A stretch of 64,000 nucleotides of DNA, taken from the NCBI RefSeq assembly GCF_023159225.1, contig NC_063170.1:23101235-23165234 (forward strand), written 5' to 3'. A program made the position numbers and the translations under genes. Within the stretch, counting starts at the first letter, position 1; each line of letters opens with the position of its first letter. Source of the stretch: Perognathus longimembris pacificus (lineage: Eukaryota; Chordata; Mammalia; Rodentia; Heteromyidae). The notes beneath the pieces are model-generated. The model made no database searches, was not told the DNA's origin, and was given only the letters and a program-made list of their open reading frames with translations. This document shows positions 20,170 to 31,400 of this stretch, piece by piece.

Positions 20170-21270
20170 ACTTTTATAAAAACTTGTGTCAAAAAGTCCC
20201 TCTGAACATTAGATGAGGACATATAAAGCACCAAGTAGAGCATCCAATACAAAGAAGGCATTTACAAAACCCAGTTATCTTCTCTGACAAATGCCAGTGA
20301 ATAAGAGCTTTGGGATAAAACTATAAATCATACCGAAATGACTAATCCTCTTTGACGCCCCCGCCCCAATTTCTCCAAAGAAGCCTATGCTTAGAGAGTA
20401 AACTGGGAGCGTACCAAATTTCCAAACACAATAGAGAATTGATCTATTAAAGGAACTGGACTGTTAAATTAAAACCGATTCTGTGTGCCAAGCTGAAACA
20501 CAAAGGGATCAGTCTTCTTGAACAATAAAGACCAGTTAAGAGGAGACTCTAGTTACACAATCCCAGCCCCCCTTCACCGTAAGGTACTTGGCTGGATTTT
20601 TTTTTTTAATAGAAAGGACAAACTCTTGAATAAATGTAATAATTGTTTCAATGATGTGTCCCAACCACCCAAGAAGTTTAAAAAGAAAATAAACTGGAAA
20701 ATTGGGATTCTTCTCTTACATGATCAGTTAACCACTGCCTCAAGTCTGAGCTTTATTCACAGCAATGAAGAGATACTGTTATATGGGACCTGATAGCGAT
20801 TCAACAAGGAGAAAGAACACCAAATATATATAAGTAAATAAATAAGCAAACAATCAAAAGCTTGTCAAGAAGACCAATGACTGAAAGGATTTGTGCCTTT
20901 GCTAAAGGTATGTCCTTTTTTTGGAGGAAGCTTTTTTGACAAATGTCCCCAACAGGTGGTCACCTGTCACCCTGTCAGGGTCAGACATCACACAAACAAG
21001 TAATGTATGCAACACTTGTCACTCATTTTTCTAACAGCAACAACACACAATCATAATTATTGAAAATAGATATGAATTATCACCAAAGACAGGTTAGAAA
21101 AAAGAAAACCTTCCTATATTTCTTAAACTAAAAAACAAAAACAAGCAAAAAAACAAGTGCCAGGAATTCCAACTCTTAGCTAAGAGAAATCCCAGAAATA
21201 GAGAAATTTTGTTCTCTGGATCACATCACTCAAGTTCCAAAAGAAAGAGGAAATTAGCTTTAAAGAAATA
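20170..21270. other. No gene recognised
   Basis: Unique sequence. The frame at 20518-20793 has no recognisable domain. Confidence 0.4.
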
Positions 21271-21275
21271 ATTAT

Positions 21276-21536
21276 GGCTGGGCGCTAGCAGCTCACATGG
21301 GTAATCCTTATCAGGAGGCTGAGTTCTGAAGATTACAGTTTGAAGCCAGCCTAGGGAGAAAAGTTTGTGAGAATCTTACCTTAATTGACAGTCAAAAAAA
21401 AAAAAAAAAAACAAAAAAAAGGCAGAAGTGGTGCTGTGGCTCAAGTGGGAGAGAACTAGCCTTGAACAAAAGCAGCTCAGAGACAGCACCAAGCCTCAAG
21501 TTCAAGCCCCAAGAGGAGCACAAAAAAAAAAAAAAA
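21276..21536 (+). mobile_element. B1-Geo dimeric SINE
   Basis: Starts GGCTGGGCGCTAGCAGCTCA. An A-rich linker with an 18-A run (about 21393-21410) separates the B1 half from the Geo half (GAAGTGGTGCTGTGGCTCAA). Confidence 0.85.
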
Positions 21537-21539
21537 TCT

Positions 21540-21900
21540 GAAAACTCTTAACTGTAAATATCTACCTATTCCTAACAGGCCTAGTAGGCTAGTACAGTGA
21601 TATGGCAAAAGATCCATACACACAATATGATTTTCCCAAGAATATTATTGCTTGCTTTTTCACTCTGTTGACATTTCTACTGTTAAAAAGAATTATCAGT
21701 AATATTGCAAATGTCTTGAAAAAGCAGTCCAACAATACCAGCTACACTAGATGTCACTCATTATTTTTATTATTATTTTATTCTTGACAAATATTTATAC
21801 TTATATATAAAATAAGAAGTGATGCTTCGATATATGTATACATTTGGAATAATTAAATCAAGCTAATCAACATTATTTGGGGGGTGGTGATGCACATTCT
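21540..21900. other. No gene; AT-rich with short (ATT)n run
   Basis: Includes an ATT-rich run at about 21763-21780. Confidence 0.4.
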
Positions 21901-21904
21901 AGTA

Positions 21905-22068
21905 AAGTGTGGTAGTATAGACTTATAATTCCAGAAAAATTAAAATTAACAGGCCCACTATTTTAGCACTTTTGAAATGGACTTTTTTTTTTAGTGCTCC
22001 AAACTTGAGCCCAGGCCTCAAACATTGTAAGCCATGCTTTACCACTAAGATAAACCTCTATCTCCTGA
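21905..22068 (-). mobile_element. Old SINE fragments (B1 trace and reverse ID-like monomer)
   Basis: About 21905-21935 resembles a B1 head on the + strand. 21982-22065 is an ID-like monomer in reverse (TAGTGCTCCAAACTTGAGCC ... CTTTACCACTAAGATAAACC). Confidence 0.5.
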
Positions 22069-22069
22069 A

Positions 22070-22889
22070 ATACACATTAGTGATCATTTTAGTTAGTGAA
22101 AAATAAATCTCAAAGCATGGCGCTCAATACTGTTTTCCTAATTCATTCCAATAAAAAGAGAATATAGGAAAACTTTACTTAAGTATATCCTTGGTGAAAC
22201 AATAAAAAAAGATATGAAGTAACTATCCTTTTACTATTCTCTGTAAAAGGAAAAGGAAACCATGGATAACATACAGAAAGTACTTCTGTCTGATAAACAC
22301 CAAAGTAACATGATTGTCCGAAGAAAAAGTACTTGTGTGATTTGAGCCGGGGCTGAATTAGCCTAAAGAAAACCTTTTTTTACTTTACATTTTTTTTTAA
22401 AAATCAGTTAACTAGAGTTGGGTATTTAACAGCTATTTCTTAAAAAAAAAAAAAAAAAAAAGAACAAAAGAAACTTTTCACTTCCCAGAAAACAACATCT
22501 ATTACTGAAAATAAAACTTAAGTTTTCAAACAAAAGTCAGATATTTGAAAATTTTGTATTTGTCACCTCAAGATGGGCAATGACCAATACTTAAAGACTT
22601 CTCTGGAAGATCAGTGGCAGATAACACTAGTGCCACTCACACTGTAAAACAAAATGCTTTCATAATTCAGTAGCTAATAATGTCCCAAATTACCAAAACA
22701 TGATTTTTACAAAGTCATGAGAAATGGTTCAGAGATCCATTCAAAGGGCAAAATAAATCAGCAGATTTTAATAGAGTAGAAAATTAACCAGAGCTGTTTC
22801 AGAACCCATACTACCTCTAATCCTTAAAAACTACCACTTGCCTAAAGAAACAGAGTATGGATTTATAACTGAACACTATTTGGTCTATT
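22070..22889. other. No gene recognised
   Basis: AT-rich unique sequence, including an A-run at about 22442-22460. Confidence 0.4.
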
Positions 22890-22904
22890 AAAAGATGAAA
22901 ATAG

Positions 22905-23115
22905 GGGCTGGGAATATGGCCTAGTGGTAGAGTGCTTGCCTCGCATACATGAAGCCCTGGATTCAATTCCTCAGCACCACATATATAGAAAAAGACAGAA
23001 GTGGCGCTGTGGCTCAAGTGGTAGAGTGCTTGCTAGCCTTGAGCAAAAAGAACCCAGGGACAGTGTTCAGGCCTGAGTTCAAGCCCCAGGACTGGGAAAA
23101 AAAAAGAAAAGAAAA
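22905..23115 (+). mobile_element. IDL-Geo SINE
   Basis: A complete dimer with the older right-monomer B box GAGTTCAAGCCCC. The target-site duplication AAAAGATGAAAATAG is exact at 22890-22904 and 23116-23130. Confidence 0.95.
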
Positions 23116-23415
23116 AAAAGATGAAAATAGTGTCATTTGTCACAATATGGGTGAATCTGAATGATAACACATTAAATAAAGTAGCCAGGCACAGAAAGGC
23201 AAATACTGTATGAGCTCACACATGGAATCTGAGCCCAACCCATGGAAGTTGAGTAAAAGGATAGTTACCAGAAGCTACAGGGAGAGGAAAAACTGTGAGT
23301 CAAAGGTTGCTAAGTTCTAGTGGTATATTGTACAACTCAGTGACTAATTAGTAATAATGTAATGTATATTTCAAAATTGTTAAATAATCTAACCACAAAG
23401 AAAGGTTATACATGT
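23116..23415 (+). mobile_element. L1 3' end fragment
   Basis: AAAGTAGCCAGGCACAGAAA, ACTGTATGAGCTCACACATG and TATTGTACAACTCAGTGAC follow L1M 3' UTR order in sense. Confidence 0.7.
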
Positions 23416-23868
23416 GAATAGTGGATAAGTTAGCTTTACTTAACCATTCCACAATATAAACATTTATCCTAACACCATACTCAACCATATGTATGTGTCT
23501 GTATGTATATACAATTATTTGTCAATTAAAAATATGTTTTTAAAAATAAACTGTCATTTGCTGAGTTTTAGTATGATATTAAAAGATAATGGCATCTACT
23601 AGCTGAAGAATTCACTCAAAAGCTCTCCTTTTCATTTAGTATCTTTGGGAGACTGGATTTTGTTCGTATGCATCAACCAAGCCAACAGTTATAATGACTG
23701 AATGCAAAAGTAGGTATGAAAATTCAGCTTCAAAGATATTGGCAAAAAATGTAAAATAATGTAACTTCTTGATAACTTTATTTTGGAATTTTTCAATTTA
23801 AATGTTCAGGTATAACAATTTTTGTTGCTTATTTTAAATGAATAGAGATGTTTCTCAATTTTTTTCTT
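23416..23868. other. No gene recognised
   Basis: AT-rich unique sequence. Confidence 0.4.
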
Positions 23869-23871
23869 AAA

Positions 23872-24115
23872 GCCAGACATTAATGGCTCACGACTGTAGT
23901 CATCACTACCCAGGAGACTAAGACCTGGAGGATCACAGTTCAAAACCAGCCTAGACAGAAAAGTCCATGAAATTCTGTTTCCAAAACACCCAACAAAAAG
24001 TTAGTCTGCAAATGTGGCTTATGTGGTAGAGTGCCAGCCAAGCAAGAAGGCTGAACAAGTGTGAGGAGGTCCTGAGTTCAAAATCTCAGTGCCACCAAAA
24101 AGAATGGAGGGAAAG
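23872..24115 (+). mobile_element. B1-dID-type dimeric SINE
   Basis: B1 half (AATGGCTCACGACTGTAGTC ... CAGTTCAAAACCAGCCTAGA), then an ID-derived right half (AATGTGGCTTATGTGGTAGA ... GTCCTGAGTTCAAAATCTCA) ending in CCACCAAAAAG rather than the Geo end. Confidence 0.7.
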
Positions 24116-24770
24116 GAAGAAAGAAAAATATTCCTGTTTCAGATCCTAATAGAGTAAATACCAAGACTTGATCTCAAATTGGGTTCACAGTGATTTATAT
24201 GAGTACAAAAAGGTCCTGAAACCTTTGGCCTAAATCAAACAGACAATAGCTGTCTTTATACTCCCCCACCCCCACCCCCAACAAAACTTAGAATGAAGAC
24301 AAACTGTCTTTCTTTGGATTTTATTGTGTAATATGCTTAAAGCCCATGAGCCTTGCTAATTTGCATGTCTGATTTACTCAGAATCCCTTCTTCCTTCTCC
24401 TCTCTGGATAGAAACCATAGAAAAATGCCATTGCTATTTCGCAACCCACACTTAAGCCAAGTGCAGTGCTGTGGCACAGACAGGGAACTCAGGCAGCCTG
24501 GCAAGCAAGGATAAGGAGCTCAACTCCAGGCTGTTCCCTCCCAGGGCCCTTTTCAAAGACTAAATCCACAGAACATAGCATTAGTTTGCTCAAAGCAAAT
24601 AGTTAATTTGTCCTTTCACTAGAAATCAAAAGGACAAAAATCACACAGTGAGAGTATTGCTTCAGCCCCCACACTGACCCTCCACTATGCCCTTTTTCCC
24701 AAGCAAGTGGATGACTAAGCCATGAAGAATCAACAAATCAATCAACCCCATAACAAATATTTATACTGCC
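24116..24770. other. No gene recognised
   Basis: Unique. Contains an octamer-like ATTTGCAT near 24359, noted without functional claim. Confidence 0.35.
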
Positions 24771-25560
24771 TACATGAAAAAGAGAATAAATATTCATAAA
24801 AAGAAAACGAACAATACAAGTAATGAAATAAAAATGCCTTAGTACATAGTGCTGTAAGAAGTATGAATACAGGAGGAAAAAAAAGCATGTGACAAAGTGA
24901 TCAAGGGCATGAATAAATAAGAAAGTAGTAAATTAAAAACAGCTAATAAGAGCAGCAGAGCTAAAAGTTGGTAATCAAAGTTGATGATCAAACATCAGTG
25001 ATTAGACCTTTTGGCTAAAACTCAGTTTCAGCAGGGGGAGAATAGAAGATAAGGCTAGAATAATAGATTGTACCTTGATTATGGAAGGTCCTGAAAGTCA
25101 AGAGAAATAGTCTGGTTTCTATCTTGAATGTAATGAGGAGCCACAAAAGGCTTTTGAGAAGGGCAGGGACATAATAAAAGCATGTATTTTTATTTGTTGT
25201 CCAGTTTTGTAAATACTAATCTAGTTATAACATAGCTGAAAAAGAAAGAAAGACGGGAGGTCAGAGGACCAGATAAGGAGGCTACTGAAAAAGCCCAGGC
25301 ATGCATGAGCTGGACTTGAATAAGGAGAAGCCAATGGAACCGAAAGAGAACCCGAAGTTAAACAGAGACAGATAGATCTGAAATCTAACTAATGCCCAGA
25401 CATGGTGACTGGGAAAGGTGAGACAATACACAAAAACAAGAAAGTCAATGTTACTGATAACACATTTACAGAAAGCCTACTAAGCTGTTGGCTGTGCTGG
25501 ATAGCAAATAAGATACTGGCAAGGAGGTAAAGATGTGGTTTTGAACATGATGGTGAGAAA
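24770..25560 (-). repeat. L2 remnant
   Basis: Antisense L2 order: TGGTTTCTATCTTGAATGTA, GAGGAGCCACAAAAGGCTTT, TGAGAAGGGCAGGGACATAA, GACCAGATAAGGAGGCTACT. Confidence 0.65.
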
Positions 25561-25574
25561 GGTAAGTTTGATCG

Positions 25575-25770
25575 ACATGTACTTGGCAGCCTTCATGCTC
25601 TTATTATTGTGCCATCCTATGCTGCTGCAGAGGATGGAAAGGGAAAAAAGTACATTTCCCAGATCCCTTTGCAGCTAGGATTCTGGATGAGAATTAGGTG
25701 CGCCAATTAAAATGACCCCATGAGATTTAGAAGGTAGAAATAAAACAAGAGGTATTTGTCTTTTTCTACA
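25575..25770. repeat. Ancient mammalian interspersed repeat, family unassigned
   Basis: CAGATCCCTTTGCAGCTAGG and the following ATTAAAATGACC resemble the first part of a widespread old repeat whose latter part appears at 29395-29715. Confidence 0.45.
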
Positions 25771-26054
25771 GGGAACATAGTCACACTAACTCTAGATTTT
25801 CTCCACCAGTACAAGATGTGGTCATTAACTTTGTAGTTATCAAACACTAGTTGTCGTGATGGTATTTTCTTGATTCCCAATTGCAGCTACAGTTGTATGT
25901 TCTGATAAGTCAACAGTTCTAATAATGGCTTCCTGATTCCTATCCTGCCTGTATGTGACAGGTGTGCAGCTCACCTGCTCAAGCCAGTCTGTAATATTGT
26001 TTCAGAAGCCTATTTCTAGAGAATCAGCCTTAAAGCCCATTTCTCTAGCCATCA

Positions 26055-26106
26055 GGAGATTCTAAAACTACTATAACTACTACTATTACTGCTACTACAA
26101 CTACTC
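26055..26106. repeat. (ACT)n microsatellite
   Basis: Imperfect ACT/ATT/GCT trinucleotide run. Confidence 0.85.
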
Positions 26107-26477
26107 CTTTCCTGTCTTATAGTTCCGTTTCCTGCAACTAAATCCAAATATACTCAGTGGCATAAAGAAAGGCAGAACAACCAAATGAAAATATTTGATA
26201 TATATTTAGAAGAATGGGATTGGAACTTGGAAACAAAGCGAGGTCATAGAATCATGTGTTGCTTGCACATACAAGTCTTGAGACGTTATACTATATTAAT
26301 CTGTTTTCTAAAATTTCTACAATTCATTTTGAAATCATCAAAGACAAATCTCTTGGCCATCCTAAGTAAAATATAACCTAAGTTTAAAGTTTATCTGGAG
26401 TTGTGAATGTAAACATAAGCAAAAATGTTTTTAAAGAGTTCTCATCTCATTTCTTTTCCTGGTGTGGGAGACCAGAG

Positions 26478-26519
26478 GGTAAGTACTCTAATCTCAATGG
26501 TAAGTACTCTAATCTCAAT
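26478..26519. repeat. Tandem duplication, 2 x 21 bp
   Basis: 26478-26498 and 26499-26519 are identical, each beginning GGTAAGTACTC. Confidence 0.95.
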
Positions 26520-26635
26520 TGTAATAAATGAATCAAAGCCCAGGGGAGGTCAACAGTGTGCCTAAAGTTATAGAAGTAAGCTCAACTAAGGGATTTCCAG
26601 CTGTAGCCCTATTTTCTCCTCTTTGGTAGTCTGTC
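26520..26635 (-). repeat. MIR fragment
   Basis: Antisense MIR: GAATCAAAGCCCAGGGGAGG, CTAAAGTTATAGAAGTAAG, GGGATTTCCAGC. Confidence 0.45.
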
Positions 26636-26639
26636 AGCT

Positions 26640-27510
26640 CATTCAGACCATGTTCTAACAAAAAATGTTAACTTGTTGGTGTAGAAATAACAACCTAAGG
26701 GTACTTGTAAATACTCAAAGAATAAATGAGGCCTAACATACAACCACGAAAAAATTTAAATTCTGGTATTTAAATTTTGGTTTTGGGGTGTTTTTTTTTC
26801 CTCCACTATTAACCTAAAATGTGGTGTTTATGCCAGGCTCACTGTTGGTACCACACATTTCCAGGACATAGTTATAAGTAGCAAGTATCTTCCAATTATT
26901 CCGGCAGCTGCACATTTATTTTTCTATCATTCTACAAGTTGGAAAATTAACAGATGTGTTTGCAAATTTTCACTCGGCCCTTACATAAAAGCTCAAAAAT
27001 GTTTATATTCCACACAATTCCAGTTTGAAGAAGCATAAAATCAAGTTAATATAAACCTATTCTGAACAAGTGTGCAGAAAGTAACCCTGTCAGAGGTTAA
27101 GCTTTGACCTTCCCAACTTTTTCCACTGAATGTACAATCCATCACGTACAAAAACACAGTGGAAATGTGAGGTGTTGGTAAGTACCCCTGTTAGGGAGAA
27201 ATCCTGCTAATTATTACACCAAATAAGCATAGTTAACAGGCCATGGCCACAGAGGGGCATGTTCCAGGGCATTAAATAGCTGCATAGGGTAGAGAAGAAT
27301 ATATTACACTGTGCCCTTTACCAATAAAACAATTTCCCTGACACCTAAAACTCCAGTCAGCTGGAGCACAAGCTTGTAGGCTCAGCTGGTGGAAAGTGAT
27401 ACTTCAGTGCCACCTAGTGACAGGAACATTTTCAAGTGCAGAGGTTGGGGCAAGTGACAGTTATCTTCCACTAGGCTTAGAAGCAGGGAAATGAAAGGGG
27501 AGGACAGAAG
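26640..27510. other. Repeat-poor noncoding sequence
   Basis: No coding frame. Contains the CTCF-like site at 27405-27421. Confidence 0.4.
27405..27421 (-). promoter_or_regulatory. CTCF-like motif
   Basis: The minus strand reads GTCACTAGGTGGCACTG. Against the CTCF core CCACYAGRKGGC it differs at one position (T for the first C). Confidence 0.4.
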
Positions 27511-27526
27511 CAATCACATTTTGAAG

Positions 27527-27655
27527 TGCTGGGGATAAAAAGCTCAGTAGTAGAACATGTGCTCAGCATGTGTTAAGCCCTGGAGTTACTTCTTAGTACC
27601 AAAAGAAAAAGAGGAGGAGGAAGAGGAAGAGGAGGAAGATGAGGAAGAGAGGAAT
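27527..27655 (+). mobile_element. ID-type SINE with expanded GGA-rich tail
   Basis: ID head GTGCTGGGGATAAAAAGCTC, decayed B box, end TAGTACCAAAAG, then a GA-rich tail (27601-27652). Flanks AATCACATTTTGAAG (27512-27526) and AATCTCATTTTGAGG (27656-27670) match at 13 of 15, so the purine run is the SINE tail. Confidence 0.8.
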
Positions 27656-27670
27656 AATCTCATTTTGAGG

Positions 27671-28285
27671 ACTTCTTACATAGTTGCTTTTATATGTGTT
27701 TTTTTTTCCTTTTCCTTCTTCCTTACCTCAGCCATCCCAAGTAGGTGAGTCTCAACATAAATTCCAAAACTGAATCAATGACCCAAAGTAATCAGCCATT
27801 TATCAAATACATATTTTAGCCTGCCAAGAATCTTCTAGCAAAAAGCTCCTTCAACATGAAATGTCCCAAGGGAGAAAAAGACATCTTTTCAGCTGAAAAG
27901 AGTTAAAGGTTTCCAACCCACAGGATAAATTTGGAAAGCAACAAACTATACATCATATAAATGCAAAATGGCTGAAAAAAAAAAAAGGTAGAACAATTTA
28001 GAAATCCATGGCAAGAGCTGTATGATAATAAAGGATTGGGCAACTTCGGAGAATTACTTTTCCCATAGAGAGTGTTTCCAAGCTGCTGATTCCTAATGGA
28101 GCATTGGGTGGTTACAATGAACATTCCACAGAAACACAGGGTATTCTCGAAACAAGCCAGTGCCAGGAAAATCATATCTTTCTCCCACTAATGGTTTGGT
28201 GAAAAGCAATCTGGTCTACATTACTGTAGTACAGTAATGAGGTATGCCGTTTACATTCTAACCAAGGAAGGCAGGAAAAACCAAA
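27671..28285. other. No gene; short hairpin at 28219-28239
   Basis: Unique. CATTACTGT (28219-28227) pairs with ACAGTAATG (28231-28239). Confidence 0.4.
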
Positions 28286-28289
28286 CAAG

Positions 28290-28633
28290 AAAATAGGTGG
28301 TATAGGAGAGGAGAGTAAAGTGATACAGAGAAAAACAAAACAGGGTGAAGGGAACAGAGAATGGCAGCAGGCAAAGAGATGGGAAGTGCTATTTTAGGGG
28401 TAATCGGAGAAAGCCTCTTGGGAATATGGTGTTTAAATAGAAACCTCGAAGAAACCAGAGAACCAGTCATACAGGTATCTGAGGGAAGAAATTCTAAAAT
28501 GAGAGAAGAGCAAGCACAAAGAACCTGACGCAGGAAGCATTTACCTTGTTTAAGCAACAGAATGCATGCCAGTCTGGGAGAAGAATGGGAGGAGGTCAGA
28601 GAGAACGTGGTTAACAGATCAAAGAGAAAGCCA
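28290..28633 (-). repeat. L2 remnant
   Basis: Antisense L2: GATACAGAGAAAAACAAAAC, AGGTATCTGAGGGAAGAAAT, GAGCAAGCACAAAGAACCTG, GGAAGCATTT. Confidence 0.75.
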
Positions 28634-28647
28634 TAGTTGTGACTTTT

Positions 28648-28885
28648 CTTTTTTTAATCAGTCATGGCTTGAACTCTGGGCCTGGGCACTGTCCCTGAGC
28701 TCCTCAGCTCAAGGCTAGCGCCCTGCCACTTGAGCCATAATGCCGCTTCTGCTTTTCTGAGTGTTTTATTGGAGATGAGAGTCTCATGGACTTTTCTGCC
28801 CAGGCTGGCTTTGAACCATGATCCTCAAATCTCAGCCTCCTGAATAGCTAGCTAGGATTACAGGCATGAGCCACCAGCACCCAGC
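28648..28885 (-). mobile_element. B1-Geo dimeric SINE
   Basis: Reverse order: T-run, Geo (GGCTTGAACTCTGGGCCTGG), linker, then B1 ending GGCATGAGCCACCAGCACCC. The target-site duplication TAGTTGTGACTTTT is exact at 28634-28647 and 28886-28899. Confidence 0.93.
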
Positions 28886-28899
28886 TAGTTGTGACTTTT

Positions 28900-29390
28900 T
28901 AAAATAGCTTTGTGATATACTTCACATCATCATTTGCCCTTATAAAGAGTACAGGTGAGAAAGCATATTCACAGAATTATTTGATCATCACCATTACTTA
29001 ATTTCAGAGCATTTTCATAGCCCCTCCCCCTAAAAAAATTCTGCATCTACTAACCCCTTTTCTCTCATCAGCACCTGATAGGCAGTAAGCATACTTACAA
29101 TGTTACTTTTGAATATATTTTAGTTGCAGAAATTAATTTGCGATTGTCTATGTTTTCTCAGAAATTTCTAGGAATACTTGGGAAGGAGAAAATCCAGCTT
29201 TCAAATGTAATCACATGTTTTACATACAAAATGTGACATCTTCAGAAGCTGTTAGAAGGTTGCATTTCATACACATTTAACAATACAACTGTTTTAGTTC
29301 TGGTATTTTATGTTTCTTTTTTTTCACACCCCATATACTTAAATCGACCCCTAAAAAATCTAGCTGAGGTGAATAGCTGCTCTTGCCTGC
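28900..29390. other. No gene recognised
   Basis: Unique, AT-rich. Confidence 0.4.
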
Positions 29391-29394
29391 TCTT

Positions 29395-29715
29395 CCAGCT
29401 ATGTTCTGTCTGGCTTCTGGAATGTGAACAGAAGTGATGAGTGCCACTTCCAGGTCTGGCCCATAAAACACTCTGAAACACATCCCTGCATGCTCTCTTC
29501 CCTTCTGACTGGCCAGAAAGAAGATAACCTAAGGTGACCTTTGAAGTCCTTTGCTAGAGATAGAAAGCCTCCATAGCTTACATCCCTAAATAAATGCACC
29601 ACACTGTCTATAGTACTCATTACAGTTACATAAGCAAGAAACACTATTTTATGTTTCAGTCATTGAACAGTACTTAGGTTTGATTTTTGTCACAGCAATA
29701 ACTTATGCTAGCTAA
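29395..29715. repeat. Ancient mammalian interspersed repeat, family unassigned
   Basis: Text such as GAACAGAAGTGATGAGTGCC, CAGGTCTGGCCCATAAAACA and TCACAGCAATAACTTATGCT matches a well-known old repeat that I cannot name with confidence. Confidence 0.6.
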
Positions 29716-29839
29716 TATATATCCATAGGGTTAGACATAGTACCTACAGTGTATCACAGATAAATGACCTGGATTAATAATTGACACCTTCATCTTAGTT
29801 GTGTGTACAATTACTAACTGCTAATAGAAATAATAGCTG

Positions 29840-30000
29840 ATGCTTGTACAGCAAATACACTGCTTTATCTAAATTAATTCACTGGATCTCCAAAACAAAC
29901 CTCAGGAGTCATTAAGATAATTACCCCCAATTAACAGATAATGAAACTGAGAATCAAAGAAATTAAGGGACCAGCCCAAGTACTATGGTTATGGTTCTGG
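29840..30000 (-). repeat. MIR element
   Basis: Antisense MIR: CCCCCAATTAACAGATAATG, AAACTGAGAATCAAAGAAAT, TAAGGGACCAGCCCAAG. Confidence 0.85.
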
Positions 30001-30064
30001 CCCTCAGGCATTTAATCAGCATGCTTTAAATGTGGAGACAAGCAGCAAAAACTTTAATTCCAAA

Positions 30065-30125
30065 GGTAGTAGTAGTAGAAGTAGTTCTCATTCCTGCCAT
30101 CCCCTTCCTTTCCTTCCTTCCTTCT
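30065..30125. repeat. (GTA)n and (TTCC)n microsatellites
   Basis: GTA units at about 30067-30078 and TTCC units at about 30106-30123. Confidence 0.9.
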
Positions 30126-30129
30126 CATA

Positions 30130-31170
30130 AAAAGGCAAGATAAAGGGACATAATAAAATAGGAAATATCACCTTTTCATGTTTGCCATATACATGTTTAT
30201 TACCCTTTTAACCTCAAAAAGAACTTCACGACAGTTCTGATTTGCTCTGAATACTGACTTCAAAGAGCTACCCACTGTACATGTGAGCCCAAAAGCCAGT
30301 GGAATTACATACTTGCTTTCATGAGAATGCAAATGTTCTGAAAGCAGCTAATAAGTAAATCTGTACTTTTCCAAAGCAGCAAGATTAACTTCATTGTGGG
30401 TTCAATTTGCTGAACATCTGAAAAGGACATCCAAAATAAACAGTCATGTACTGGTGGTAGCCAGGGGTGATGTGACCAAACGCACACTTGAGAAGGAATT
30501 CAAGTGTAGTGGTGAACATTTCCCTGATTCAAAGTAAACAAAGAAACAAAGCAAGTTTTGACATGGACAAGACATTTGAGATCATAAAAAAGCAGCAGCC
30601 TCGCCAGCGGGCTACAAATCTAGATTAAATGCATATTTCAGATGACTCATAAACCACCCCTAAAATGACTGGGCACATGAGCCAAACAGAGGCTGTTTCT
30701 CCACTTCCACAGGACTATCCATTTAACCAATGTCCCTCTATGCAGAGTTGCCGTTTTAAACACCAACAAGAAAATTTAAAAGGAGCATTGGATTCCCTTC
30801 CTATAATCTAGGTTATTTTAAGGAATAACTAGAAATCACCTTCTCTCTCAAAAGGAGCTGCAACACTGTCTCAGCAAAGGCAGAGCTGACCAAAAGCCAT
30901 TTCTCCGAGACAAATATATTTATTTTGTGAAAGGCACTACCAGGAATGTTAACATTTATTATCTCCTTTTATAAAAGATTTAAAACAAAAACTCTCTTTA
31001 GCAGCTAACAAAAAAAAGACAGGCAGATGTGGGAACCTTCAAATTCATATGGCTCATTTTGAAAGTAACCATGTGAAGGATCAAAGAATGTCACGTATCT
31101 AGACCATTTTCAAAAAGATATAAAATAAGCTATGATGTTACAAGTTAGAAAGAAATCCCAAATGCTACAG
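30130..31170. other. Repeat-poor noncoding sequence
   Basis: No frame with domain character and no repeat recognised. Confidence 0.4.
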
Positions 31171-31174
31171 ACAT

Positions 31175-31400
31175 CAATCAGTCACTGAGCACCTGCTTGA
31201 ATATTATACTGTGTGCCCAGACCCGCGTTAGGAATTGTAGAAGACATAAAAGAAGGTTACAGCTAATATCACATTATGGCAACTAATGATAGCTAATCGC
31301 AATGGAGCCTTTACTATGTGTCAGACACTACACTAAGTGCCTTAGTCTATAGTAACTCATTTAACAATCCAGCCACAATTACCAGACATAGGAGGGAAAA
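31175..31400 (-). repeat. MIR/L2-type fragments
   Basis: CACTGAGCACCTGCTTGAAT and GAGCCTTTACTATGTGTCAG with CACTAAGTGCCTTAG are antisense MIR/L2 3'-end text, apparently two pieces. Confidence 0.65.

Noticed and set aside
24995..25040. U2 snRNA-like phrase CCTTTTGGCTAA
   Set aside because: Only about a dozen bases match; flanks do not follow U2 and the phrase lies in L2-like sequence.
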